A stretch of DNA of 64,000 bases from CBDCKR01 sp964572045 (GTDB taxonomy: Bacteria > Gemmatimonadota > Gemmatimonadetes > Longimicrobiales > Gaopeijiaceae). The notes under the pieces are model-generated. The model saw only the letters and a program-made list of their open reading frames with translations, was not told the origin of the DNA and did not search any database. The position numbers and the translations under genes were made by a program. This document shows positions 1 through 7,948 of this stretch, piece after piece; within the stretch, counting starts at the first letter, position 1; every line of letters begins with the position of its first letter. Location: positions 72,237 to 136,236 of the forward strand of contig CAZNEI010000002.1 in the NCBI GenBank assembly GCA_964572045.1. The letters run 5' to 3'.

Positions 1-2
1 TC

Positions 3-224
3 CTCTGCTGGAACGAGTACCTGTTCGCGCTGGTGCTCGTGAACTCCGACAGCGTTCGCCCGTTGACTGCCGGGACGATGAACATGTTGATCACGGCGTT
101 CAACATCGACTGGTCCTTGCTGATGGCCGCCTCGGTCCTGATGAGCCTGCCGCTCATCGTTTTCTTCACATTCCTCCAGGGGATGCTCACGCGGGGATTC
201 GGCGCCGGCGCGGTGAAGGGTTGA
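3..224 (+). CDS. Carbohydrate-type ABC importer permease, C-terminal fragment
   Basis: This is the end of an inner-membrane ABC permease whose start lies before the window. The frame is open from base 3 and begins CWNEYLFALVLVN, the WNE-aromatic-LFAL segment that follows the EAA loop in MalG-type permeases. A last membrane segment (WSLLMAASVLMSLPLIVFF) and the GAVKG tail usual for the family follow. It stops 3 nt before the ATPase gene, so the two are one operon. The solute-binding protein and partner permease should lie upstream. The substrate cannot be read; a sugar or polyol is only the family norm. Confidence 0.85.
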   Translation, partial: LCWNEYLFALVLVNSDSVRPLTAGTMNMLITAFNIDWSLLMAASVLMSLPLIVFFTFLQGMLTRGFGAGAVKG

Positions 225-227
225 GCC

Positions 228-1376
228 GTGGCTGAGGTCGTCTTCGAGAAGGTCCGCAAAGCGTTCGGCACCACGGTGGCCGTCGATGCCCTCGACCTCA
301 CGATCCGTGACGGCGAGTTCGTCAGCGTTCTCGGGCCCTCGGGCTGCGGCAAGACCACGACGCTCAGGATGCTGGCGGGTCTGGAGAAACCCACCGGGGG
401 GACGATCCGCATCGGGGGACGCGTGGTCAACGGCGTCCCGCCGGCCAAGCGCGACGTCGCGATGGTCTTTCAGTCCTACGCGCTGTATCCGCACATGACG
501 GTCGGGCAGAACCTCGCCTATCCACTGAAGAAACGCGGGGTTCGTGAGCCCGAGCGCTCCGAGCGGGTCCGGGCCACCGCCCGCCTCTTGGAGCTGGAGG
601 CACTGCTGGATCGGAAGCCGCGGCAACTCTCGGGCGGACAGCAGCAGCGTGTGGCGCTCGGCCGCGCGCTGGTCCGGGAGCCGAGGGTATTCTTGCTGGA
701 CGAGCCGCTCTCCAACCTGGATGCGCGGCTGCGAGCCCATATGCGTGCGGAGCTCATCGAGCTGCATCGACGCATCGGACGCACGGTGATCTATATCACG
801 CACGATCAGCTCGAGGCGATGACGATGTCCGATCGGATCGCCGTCATGGAGGCCGGGGTGGTGCAGCAGTTCGCCACTCCCGCAGATATCTTTCACCGTC
901 CGGCCAACGTCTTCGTCGCCGGATTCATCGGCTCCCCGTCCATGTCGCTGGTTGCCGGTGAGCTCGAGGCCGGGGACAGGGCAGGGGATGGGGGCGCGAG
1001 GGGGGACGCGCGCATCCGTTTTCGCTCGGGCGCACTCGTCATTCCCCTGCCGCCCGGTTTGCTGAAAGAGTCGGCCGCTGGCCAACCGGTCTCGCTCGGC
1101 ATCCGACCAGAGGATATCCTCCTTGGGAGTGGAGAGCATTCGGCGACGGTAAGGGTCGTCGAGCGGATGGGCCATGAGAGCATCGTCACCTTGGATCGCG
1201 AGGGGACTCCGTTGATCGCGCGGGCGCCCGGAGACGCGCGCATCGACGCCGGTGACACGGTCCGCTTTTCGCTCAGGGGAGATCGGCTTCACCTCTTCGA
1301 TGCGGCCACGGGCCTGCGGCTCAACGCGGACCTCGAGGACGACATCGAGCCACTTCCCACCGACCCTGCGGACTAG
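228..1376 (+). CDS. ABC importer ATPase, MalK/UgpC type
   Basis: Cytoplasmic ATPase (382 aa) that powers the importer whose permease ends just upstream. All nucleotide-binding motifs are intact: Walker A GPSGCGKTT at 36-44, Q-loop glutamine 82, signature LSGGQQQR at 134-141, Walker B VFLLDE at 154-159 and switch histidine 192. From about residue 225 there is a regulatory TOBE-like region, which fits the MalK/UgpC length and layout. The start is GTG at 228, 3 nt after the permease stop. It is followed without a promoter-like gap by a DapA-family gene, so the transported compound probably feeds the enzymes encoded downstream; that link is inferred from position. Confidence 0.93.
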   Translation: MAEVVFEKVRKAFGTTVAVDALDLTIRDGEFVSVLGPSGCGKTTTLRMLAGLEKPTGGTIRIGGRVVNGVPPAKRDVAMVFQSYALYPHMTVGQNLAYPLKKRGVREPERSERVRATARLLELEALLDRKPRQLSGGQQQRVALGRALVREPRVFLLDEPLSNLDARLRAHMRAELIELHRRIGRTVIYITHDQLEAMTMSDRIAVMEAGVVQQFATPADIFHRPANVFVAGFIGSPSMSLVAGELEAGDRAGDGGARGDARIRFRSGALVIPLPPGLLKESAAGQPVSLGIRPEDILLGSGEHSATVRVVERMGHESIVTLDREGTPLIARAPGDARIDAGDTVRFSLRGDRLHLFDAATGLRLNADLEDDIEPLPTDPAD

Positions 1377-1404
1377 AAGGCTGTTGGAGAGGCGCTGGCG
1401 GATC

Positions 1405-2310
1405 ATGGATCGAACGAGTGTTGAGTGGAGCGGACCGATGCCGGCCCTCACGACCCCGTTTCGGGCGGACGGCGCCATCGACGGGGGCGCGTTCCAGCAG
1501 AACATCGAACGGCTCCTCGAGGCCGGAGCCACCGGCGTATTGGCCGGAGGCTGCACCGGCGAGTTCTGGGCACTGACCCATGAGGAGCGGAAGCGCCTCG
1601 GCCCCCTGGCCAAGGAAGCGGCCGGAGAGTCGGGCACGGTGCTTGTGGGTACCGGAGCCGTCACGGTGGAGGAGACGGTTGCGCTCACCCTCGAAGCGCA
1701 GCAGGCGGGCTGTGATGGCGCTCTGATCCTGCCGCCCTACTTCGTGCGCCTGACCGATGACGAGATCGTCGCGCACTATGCGGCCGTTTCGGACGCGGTC
1801 GACATCCCGATCGTCCTGTACAACATTCCGGGAAACGCCGTGAACGCGCTCACCCCGCCGCTGGTGGCGCGGCTCGCCGAGCTGGATCGTGTGGTCGCGA
1901 TCAAGGAGAGCGCCGGCGATTGGAACAACTACTACGCGACCTTCCTGGACGTCCGCGACCGGATTCGCGTCTTCTGCGGCCCGTCGTCGGTCTACGGAGT
2001 GCCGGCCGTGGAGCTCGGCGCCGACGGCACGATCGACTGCTTCCCGAACGTGTGGGTGCCGGGCGGGCTGGACCTCTACCATGCGCCGCACCGTGGCGAT
2101 CGTGAGGGAGCGGTCCGCCTGCAGGCGCTGGGCCGAAGGCTCACCGACCTCTTCACGACCGGAGGCCGAACGATCTACCCCTCGACGAAGGCTGCGATGG
2201 ACTTGCTCGGGTTCCCGGGCGGCGGGGCCCCTCGCGCGCCCTTGCAGCCGCTCACCGGTGAGCCACTCGAGGGCCTGGAGCGCGGGCTCGCCGCCCTCGG
2301 CATAACGTGA
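1405..2310 (+). CDS. DapA-family class I aldolase/lyase
   Basis: A (beta/alpha)8-barrel lyase of the dihydrodipicolinate synthase / N-acetylneuraminate lyase family, 301 aa from ATG 1405, the start that matches the family's usual length (the frame stays open upstream). The Schiff-base lysine is K167 in IKESAGD and the catalytic tyrosine is Y139 in YNIPGN. The usual GTTGE loop is changed to GCTGE near residue 51. Family members condense or cleave pyruvate-type oxo acids, or deaminate and dehydrate oxo-acid intermediates. A catabolic role is more likely than lysine synthesis because the gene sits between a sugar-type importer and dehydrogenases. A second, only distantly similar DapA homologue lies at 20684-21643. 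Confidence 0.9.
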   Translation: MDRTSVEWSGPMPALTTPFRADGAIDGGAFQQNIERLLEAGATGVLAGGCTGEFWALTHEERKRLGPLAKEAAGESGTVLVGTGAVTVEETVALTLEAQQAGCDGALILPPYFVRLTDDEIVAHYAAVSDAVDIPIVLYNIPGNAVNALTPPLVARLAELDRVVAIKESAGDWNNYYATFLDVRDRIRVFCGPSSVYGVPAVELGADGTIDCFPNVWVPGGLDLYHAPHRGDREGAVRLQALGRRLTDLFTTGGRTIYPSTKAAMDLLGFPGGGAPRAPLQPLTGEPLEGLERGLAALGIT

Positions 2311-2341
2311 GATCAGCACTAACCTCAGCAGGAGTTCCACG

Positions 2342-3787
2342 ATGACCGCACCTACCCTAGTCAGAGCCCGGAGCGCGCCTCAGCTCGAGCCGCGCGAGTA
2401 CAGCACCAGCTTCGGCGAGTTCATCGGCATCGGCCCGAACGGCAACCTGTGGGTCGACGGGTGCGATGTCGCGGAGCTCACCGACCGGTTCGGAAGCCCC
2501 CTCTTCATCATCTCGGAGAATCAGCTCCGCTACACCTATCGAGCGTTCCGTGACGCGTTTCGCGCTCATTATCCCGGCACGGAGATCCTGTTCGCCAACA
2601 AGTCCAACAACGGGTTGGCGATCCGCCACATCATGAATCAGGAAGGGGCAGGCGGTGACTGCTTCGGGACCACGGAGATGTATCTGGCCCTGCTGGCCGG
2701 CACGGATCCCAAGACGCTCGTATTGAACGGCTCGAACAAGGAGGACGAGGAGCTCGAGATGGCGGTCGCCAACGGGCTCTGCATCAACATCGACGCCATG
2801 GACGAGCTCGACCGGATCGACCGGGTCGCGACGCGCCTCGGCAAGGAGGTGGACATCGGGATCCGCCTCGCGCTGGACCTCGATCCCCTGGCCGAGCGAG
2901 AGGGCGTCGCCATGCACGGGCCGGGGACGCTGAAGGAGCAGAGCGACTCGACCAAGTGGGGCATGACGCGCGAGCAGACCGTCGAGATCGTCAAGCAGGC
3001 CCAGGGCATGCCCCACATGCATCTGGCGGAGATCCACTTCCACCTGAGCCGCATGTCGAACGTCGCGGCCGACTTCGCCGTAATGGCGGGCGAGATGGTG
3101 ACGTGGGCCGGCTTCATCCGGGACGAGACGGGCTGGACCGTGCCGACGATCGACATCGGCGGCGGCTGGACCTTCGGCAAGTGGTACGGGACGGGCCCCA
3201 ACACGCAGATCGACGACGACAGCGCCCCGAGCGCCGAGGACTACGCCCGGGAGTGCGCCAAGGCGATCAAGGACGAGGCCGAGCGTCTGGACTTTCCGTT
3301 GCCGAATCTCCGCCTGGAGCCCGGGCGCTCGTTGTCGGGGCCGTCGGGTATCGCCGTCGGAACCGTGGGTGCCGTGAAGACGGGCGTCCAGAAGAAGTGG
3401 GTCAACCTCGATCTCTCGACCAATCACCTGTCGTGGGCGGCCATCCTCGACTGGTACTACCACGCCGTGCCGGTGAGGGATGCGGCCGCCGAGGGGACGG
3501 AAACGGTCGACCTGGTCGGACCGCTGTGCAACTCCGATGAGCTCGGCCTACACCGGAAGATGCCCCCGCTCGAACGGGGCGACTACGTGGCGTTCCTCGA
3601 CACCGGTGGCTACTGCGAGTCCAGCGCGGCCCGCTACAATGCGCAGCGGCTCCCCGCGACCGTGCTCGTAACCGGCGACAGCGCCGAGGTGATCACCGAC
3701 CCCGAAGAGTTCCGTGACGCGGCCGGCCGATTCCGGGTGCCCTCGCATCTGCTGGCCGGCTCGTTCGCGGTCGAGACGCACGCGTAG
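2342..3787 (+). CDS. PLP-dependent decarboxylase, diaminopimelate-decarboxylase-like (alanine racemase fold)
   Basis: A 481-aa fold-type III PLP enzyme. It has the PLP lysine K87 in FANKSNNG, the glycine loop GGG at 273-275, EPGRS at 326 and the substrate-side cysteine C396 in CNSDELG, in the order seen in diaminopimelate and carboxynorspermidine decarboxylases. It is longer than typical LysA (about 420 aa) through extra N-terminal sequence, and FANKSN replaces the usual YAVKAN. It begins 31 nt after the DapA-family gene. A DapA plus LysA pair suggests lysine synthesis at first sight, but the ABC importer and SDR neighbours make a D-amino-acid or opine-like substrate more plausible. That is inference; the exact reaction is unknown. 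Confidence 0.85.
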   Translation: MTAPTLVRARSAPQLEPREYSTSFGEFIGIGPNGNLWVDGCDVAELTDRFGSPLFIISENQLRYTYRAFRDAFRAHYPGTEILFANKSNNGLAIRHIMNQEGAGGDCFGTTEMYLALLAGTDPKTLVLNGSNKEDEELEMAVANGLCINIDAMDELDRIDRVATRLGKEVDIGIRLALDLDPLAEREGVAMHGPGTLKEQSDSTKWGMTREQTVEIVKQAQGMPHMHLAEIHFHLSRMSNVAADFAVMAGEMVTWAGFIRDETGWTVPTIDIGGGWTFGKWYGTGPNTQIDDDSAPSAEDYARECAKAIKDEAERLDFPLPNLRLEPGRSLSGPSGIAVGTVGAVKTGVQKKWVNLDLSTNHLSWAAILDWYYHAVPVRDAAAEGTETVDLVGPLCNSDELGLHRKMPPLERGDYVAFLDTGGYCESSAARYNAQRLPATVLVTGDSAEVITDPEEFRDAAGRFRVPSHLLAGSFAVETHA

Positions 3788-3791
3788 CTTC

Positions 3792-4574
3792 ATGGATCTC
3801 GGCATCGCGGGACGCCGCGCGATCGTGACCGCCGCCAGCAGGGGGCTCGGGCGGGCTTGTGCGCTCTCGCTGGCGCAGGAAGGCGCGGAGGTGTGGATCA
3901 CCGCTCGGACGAAGGAGCCGCTCGAGGAGGCGGCGAGCGATCTTGCCGAGCGCACCGGCGGCACGGTCCACGCCGTTCCGGGCGACATCACGACGGAGGG
4001 GGGCCGTCGCGCGGTCCTCGATGCCTGCGCCGAACCCGACATCCTGGTCGCCAATCCGGGTGTGCGACAGGTGCCGGCCGATTTCCGCGCCATGGCGCGC
4101 GCGGACTGGGACGAGTGGTTGGGGGCGCACTTCTATTCGTCGCTGGACCTCATCCGCGCGGTGGTGCCGGGCATGTGCGCGCGGCGCTTCGGTCGGGTGG
4201 TGAGCCTGTCGGTGAGCTTCATCAAGTTTCCGCAGGTCGGCTTTGCCGCCAGCCACGCCGCCCGGCTCGCCTTGAGTGGGGCGATCGCCTCCATGGTGCG
4301 GGAGCTGGTGGCGCAGAACGTCACGATCAACACCGTCTGTCCCGGCCTCTTCGACACCGATGCGCTGCGCACCAACCTCCACGCGCACGCGAGACGCGGG
4401 AACACGACCTACGAGGCGATCGTGAAGGACCGGAAGAAGGGGTGCCCGGCCGGCCGGTTCGCCGACCCGGCGGAGTGCGGCGATCTGGTCGCGTACCTCT
4501 GCGCCGCGCAGTCGGGCTTCATGACCGGTCAGAACATCATCAACGACGGCGGCGTCTATCAGGGACTGTTTTGA
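3792..4574 (+). CDS. Short-chain dehydrogenase/reductase family protein lacking the YxxxK pair
   Basis: Rossmann-fold protein of 260 aa. The cofactor loop TAASRGLG (13-20) and the PG loop TVCPG (181-185) are typical of classical SDRs. The catalytic motif is not: where the family has Tyr-x-x-x-Lys there is Ser154 and Arg158, and NNAG is replaced by VANPG near 86-90. A minority SDR group with such replacements exists, so it may be a non-canonical reductase or a scaffold. ATG 3792 is chosen because it begins 4 nt after the decarboxylase stop and gives a normal SDR N-terminus; the open frame further upstream overlaps that gene. Confidence 0.85.
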   Translation: MDLGIAGRRAIVTAASRGLGRACALSLAQEGAEVWITARTKEPLEEAASDLAERTGGTVHAVPGDITTEGGRRAVLDACAEPDILVANPGVRQVPADFRAMARADWDEWLGAHFYSSLDLIRAVVPGMCARRFGRVVSLSVSFIKFPQVGFAASHAARLALSGAIASMVRELVAQNVTINTVCPGLFDTDALRTNLHAHARRGNTTYEAIVKDRKKGCPAGRFADPAECGDLVAYLCAAQSGFMTGQNIINDGGVYQGLF

Positions 4575-4599
4575 TGATCGATCTGAGCGAAATGCGTCC

Positions 4600-5319
4600 G
4601 TGATCGGTCCCCAGGGGCGGGTCGTGATGCTCTCGGGGGCTACGGGAGGAATCGGGGCCGCGATCACCCGGCGTCTGTCCGCGGACGCGTTCCGGCTGTC
4701 GCTGGGAGTCCGGGACGTCGATCGAGCTCGCGAGATGTTCGGCGAGCTGCCCCCCGACCGTGGGCTGATCCGCCGGTTCGAGGCCGCCGAGGGGCACACG
4801 GCCCAGACCTGGGTCGACGCGACCCTCGAGCGCTTCGGGCGGATCGACGCGCTCATCAACAACGCCGGCATCTTACGGCAGATCTTCTTTGACGAAGGCG
4901 ACGAGGAGCTCCTCCAGGAACTCTGGACCGTGAACGTGTTGGCGCCGTTCCGGCTGATCCGGCACGCTCTGCCCCATCTTTCCAAGACCGGCGGCGGCCG
5001 GATCATCAACGTCGCCTCGACCGATGCGAAGCGCTACCGGCAGGGCGTCTCGGTGGGCTACTCAATGAGCAAGCATGCCGTCCTGGCGCTGAGTCACGCC
5101 GCCAAGACCGCCGGCTGGGAGCACGGCGTGCGCGTCACGGCCCTCTGCCCCGGCGCCGTAGACACGCCGATGATCCAGTCGATTCCGGGCGTGACACCGG
5201 TTGCCGAGCGGATCGAACCCGACACGCTGGCAGAGATCGTCTCGTTCCTGCTCTGCCTGCCGAACAACACGTCGGTGCCCGAGCTCGTGGTCAACACGAG
5301 GTTGGAATCGGGCTATTGA
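4600..5319 (+). CDS. Short-chain dehydrogenase/reductase
   Basis: A 239-aa classical SDR oxidising or reducing a hydroxyl/keto group with NAD(P). It has the cofactor loop SGATGGIG (12-19), NNAG (87-90) and the full catalytic set Ser140, Tyr154 and Lys158 (YSMSK). It starts at GTG 4600, 25 nt after the preceding SDR, and closes the plus-strand operon. Its substrate is not readable. The last ten codons were copied along with the next gene: a degraded copy of its VNTRLESG tail lies at 24907, marking one edge of the segmental duplication. Confidence 0.9.
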   Translation: MIGPQGRVVMLSGATGGIGAAITRRLSADAFRLSLGVRDVDRAREMFGELPPDRGLIRRFEAAEGHTAQTWVDATLERFGRIDALINNAGILRQIFFDEGDEELLQELWTVNVLAPFRLIRHALPHLSKTGGGRIINVASTDAKRYRQGVSVGYSMSKHAVLALSHAAKTAGWEHGVRVTALCPGAVDTPMIQSIPGVTPVAERIEPDTLAEIVSFLLCLPNNTSVPELVVNTRLESGY

Positions 5320-6236
5320 TCGGCCCTGGCGGGTGACTCCCGGAGCCTTACCAGGTCCGCAGGCCGCTCAGCAGGGACCCGCCGTCGACGGGCAGCACGA
5401 CGCCCGTGATGTGGCCCGCCTCCCCGGATGCCAGGAAGAGCACCGCGTTCGCGACGTCCCGAGGGGATCCGACCCTTCCCAGCGGGATGCCGCGCTCGAT
5501 GCGTTCGGCCCGCTCCGGATCGGACAGGCAGTGATGGGTGCTGAGGCCGTTGCGTATCACTCCGGGGGCGACGGCATTCACGTTGATGTCGTGGGGCGCC
5601 AGCTCCAGAGCGAGCTGTTTCGTCAGGGTGTGCACGGCTCCCTTGGACGAGGCGTAGTGCGGCTCCCGGAGCGGCGGCAGGATGCCGGCTACGGAGCCGA
5701 GGTTCACGATCTTGCCGCCCCGCCCTCCGGCGATCATCGTGCCGGCCACGACCTGGCTGCACAGGAAGACGCCCTTGAGGTTCGTGTCGAGCGTTCGATC
5801 CCACTCGTCCTCGGGGATGTCGAGGAGCGGCCTGATCGTCTCGACCCCCGCATTGTTGATCAGGATGTCGATCGGGCCGAGCTGTTGCGCCCTGCCGACC
5901 AGTGCCTCGATCTCCGACTTCCGAGTGACGTCGGTACGGGCTGCCTCGCCCCGGCCGCCGAGCGCCTCGACCTGGCGAGCGGCGGCCCGCGCGGCGGTCT
6001 CGTCGACATCCGCGATGACGATGTCGGCTCCCTCCTCGGCGAGGCGGAGGGCGATCGCCTTGCCGATGCCCGCGCCTCCCCCCGTCACGACGGCCACTTT
6101 GCCTTCGAGTCTCATCGACTTTTTCTCCAACCAGGTAGGGTGAGTAAGGTGTGCACTTTCGCGCGGACTCGGGAGCCCGCGACCGGCCGGTCAGGCCCCG
6201 ACCGCGGCCGCGCCCGTGGGCGCCTGCCCCTTCGAC
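5290..6236. repeat. Segmental duplication, source copy (partner 24906-25851)
   Basis: About 0.95 kb repeated in direct orientation 19,616 bases further on. It spans the last codons of the SDR at 4600, the whole SDR at 5348 and the last codons of the permease at 6191. Here all three genes are intact, so this is the ancestral locus. From about 5926 to 6209 the two copies look identical; differences cluster at 5348-5400 and 5650-5905. Confidence 0.95.
5348..6115 (-). CDS. Short-chain dehydrogenase/reductase (source copy of a duplicated gene)
   Basis: A 255-aa classical SDR of the 3-oxoacyl reductase / polyol dehydrogenase type. It has TGGGAGIG (11-18), NNAG (87-90), Ser141, Tyr154 and Lys158. 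The start is the ATG at 6115 (MRLEGK), which has a GGAG site 9 nt upstream; a TTG five codons earlier would overlap that site. It is the last gene of the minus-strand ABC operon, 75 nt after the permease, so its substrate may be the imported compound or a product of it. Aspartates in the VIADVDE strand end suggest NAD rather than NADP preference, an inference. A close paralogue is at 24964-25731 with 12 substitutions by my count. Confidence 0.93.
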   Translation of the reverse strand: MRLEGKVAVVTGGGAGIGKAIALRLAEEGADIVIADVDETAARAAARQVEALGGRGEAARTDVTRKSEIEALVGRAQQLGPIDILINNAGVETIRPLLDIPEDEWDRTLDTNLKGVFLCSQVVAGTMIAGGRGGKIVNLGSVAGILPPLREPHYASSKGAVHTLTKQLALELAPHDINVNAVAPGVIRNGLSTHHCLSDPERAERIERGIPLGRVGSPRDVANAVLFLASGEAGHITGVVLPVDGGSLLSGLRTW

Positions 6237-7942
6237 GTCCGGCGCTTCGGCCTGCCGAGATCGAGGGCGAAGCTCATGACCACGTACAGCACCGCCATCA
6301 GGCCGACAAGGATGATCGCGAGCGAAGCGCTCTGGGGCGTGAGGCCCTCTCCCCAGAGGAAGTAGATGCGCTGGGAAAGGGTCGACGTTTCCGGTGCTCC
6401 CGTCCCCAGGAAGAGCGGCGTGAGCAGGTCGCGCATGCTCGCCATCCATAGCAGAAGAAACGTCGCCACGGCCACGGGGCGGATCACGGGAACGGTAATG
6501 CGGCGAAGCATGCTGAACGTGCCCGCGCCGCAGGTGCGGGCCGCCTCCTCGAGCTCGGGCCGAATCTGGCTGAGGCCGTCCCTCAGGTGTTGCACACCGA
6601 GGGGCAGGAACCTCGAAATTTGGCAGATCACGATGATCCAAATCGTCCCATAGAGGACCAAGGGAGGCCTCAGCCACGCCCACGCCACCCCGACCACGAA
6701 AGCCACGCCCGGCACGGCGATGGGGAACGTGGCGCCGAACGAGAGTAGGTTCTTGAGCGGGCCGCGCCCCCAGACGTCCAGATAGGCCACGAGCAGCGCG
6801 ATGAGGCCGGCCGCCGCAGACATCACCAACGCCACTTGGAGGGTGTTCCAGAAGATCTCGTGGAACACCGGGCTCCCCAAGTGGTCCAGATAGTGCCGCA
6901 GCGTGAGGTTCGAGGGAGAAAAGCCCTGGTAGATGTTCCCCGAGAGCGACAGCACGGCGAGCGTCACGTAAGGGACTGCGAGCGCGAGCGCGAGCACGGT
7001 CAGGTTGAAGGCCGCCAGCGGATACCTCATCCACCCCACGTCGATCTGAACCGTCCGGTGTCCCTTGCCGGCGATCACCTGGAACCGGCCTCCGTGGTGT
7101 CGGCGCGCCAGACGCAGCCCCAGCCATACGGCGAGCCCGGCGGTCACCGCGAAGAACACGGCGATCGCCGCCGACAGGCCGAGATCCGGAGGCGGTGTAT
7201 TGAGGAGCCGGTACAGGTAGGTGGCGAATACGTAGATCCTGCCCGGCGTCCCCAGGATCGCAGGAATCGAGAAGCTCTCCCACAGGATCACGATCGAGAA
7301 GACGACGCCCGTGATCATCGCCGGCGTGACGAGCGGCACCGTGACTCGCCGGAGCATCTGCCACGGGGAGGCTCCCGCGATGAGAGCCGCTTCCTCATAG
7401 GCACTGTCGACGTTCTCCAGGGCGGCGCTCAGGGTCAGGTATAGGTACGGATAGAGGAAGAGGGCGGCCACGAACACCATGCTCGACATCGAGAAGGCGT
7501 TGAACGGCGTGACTCCGAACCACGCGTCGGTCCACCGGTTGAGCGTTCCGGCCTGAGGAGACAGCAGCCACGCATAGGCCATGGCGGAGATCCAGGGCGG
7601 ATTCACGAAGGCGATGACGCTCGCCGACCGGACCAGGCCGGCGAACGGGGTGCTCAACCGCGTCGTGCTGAGAGCCGAGACGGTGGCCATCGCCATGCCG
7701 AGCACGAGCGCCCAGCCGCTGAAGACCATGGAGTTCTTCATCGCATCGAGAGGTCCGAGCCCCCGAAAGACCGAGCGGTAGTTCTCGAGCGTGAAGCCCG
7801 TTTCTCCCTCGACGCTCCCGAGCGCCAGCCACAGCATCGGGTAGACCGTCACGATGCCCACGGCCACGAGTCCGAGCAGCGCGGCCGGGGTCAGCGCGTT
7901 TCCGCGCCATCGCCCCCGCAGCACGGTGATCGCGTTCCGCAC
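6191..7942 (-). CDS. Fused double ABC permease, Fe3+/polyamine import type
   Basis: A 583-aa inner-membrane protein with two permease domains in one chain, as in FbpB/SfuB-type importers. There are about twelve hydrophobic segments and two EAA loops, EEAALIAGAS near 183-203 and EEAARTCGAG near 465-485, where the ATPase docks. GTG 7942 lies 6 nt after the ATPase stop. Together with the ATPase (7949) and binding lipoprotein (9162) it makes a complete importer. Substrates in this family include ferric iron, 2-aminoethylphosphonate, thiamine and polyamines. The dehydrogenase and amidohydrolase neighbours favour an organic solute. The last codons also survive as a fragment at 25807. Confidence 0.92.
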   Translation of the reverse strand: MRNAITVLRGRWRGNALTPAALLGLVAVGIVTVYPMLWLALGSVEGETGFTLENYRSVFRGLGPLDAMKNSMVFSGWALVLGMAMATVSALSTTRLSTPFAGLVRSASVIAFVNPPWISAMAYAWLLSPQAGTLNRWTDAWFGVTPFNAFSMSSMVFVAALFLYPYLYLTLSAALENVDSAYEEAALIAGASPWQMLRRVTVPLVTPAMITGVVFSIVILWESFSIPAILGTPGRIYVFATYLYRLLNTPPPDLGLSAAIAVFFAVTAGLAVWLGLRLARRHHGGRFQVIAGKGHRTVQIDVGWMRYPLAAFNLTVLALALAVPYVTLAVLSLSGNIYQGFSPSNLTLRHYLDHLGSPVFHEIFWNTLQVALVMSAAAGLIALLVAYLDVWGRGPLKNLLSFGATFPIAVPGVAFVVGVAWAWLRPPLVLYGTIWIIVICQISRFLPLGVQHLRDGLSQIRPELEEAARTCGAGTFSMLRRITVPVIRPVAVATFLLLWMASMRDLLTPLFLGTGAPETSTLSQRIYFLWGEGLTPQSASLAIILVGLMAVLYVVMSFALDLGRPKRRTSKGQAPTGAAAVGA

Positions 7943-7948
7943 CGGCGG

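Noticed and set aside
1405..3787. Lysine biosynthesis genes dapA and lysA
   Set aside because: The neighbours are an importer and dehydrogenases, and no dapB, dapF or other pathway gene is present. The proteins are family members, not evident biosynthetic enzymes.
5313..7364. Long open frame antisense and overlapping to the SDR and permease genes (683 codons)
   Set aside because: It runs through two real genes in another frame and has the arginine-, glycine- and proline-rich composition of a high-GC shadow; no domain is recognisable.
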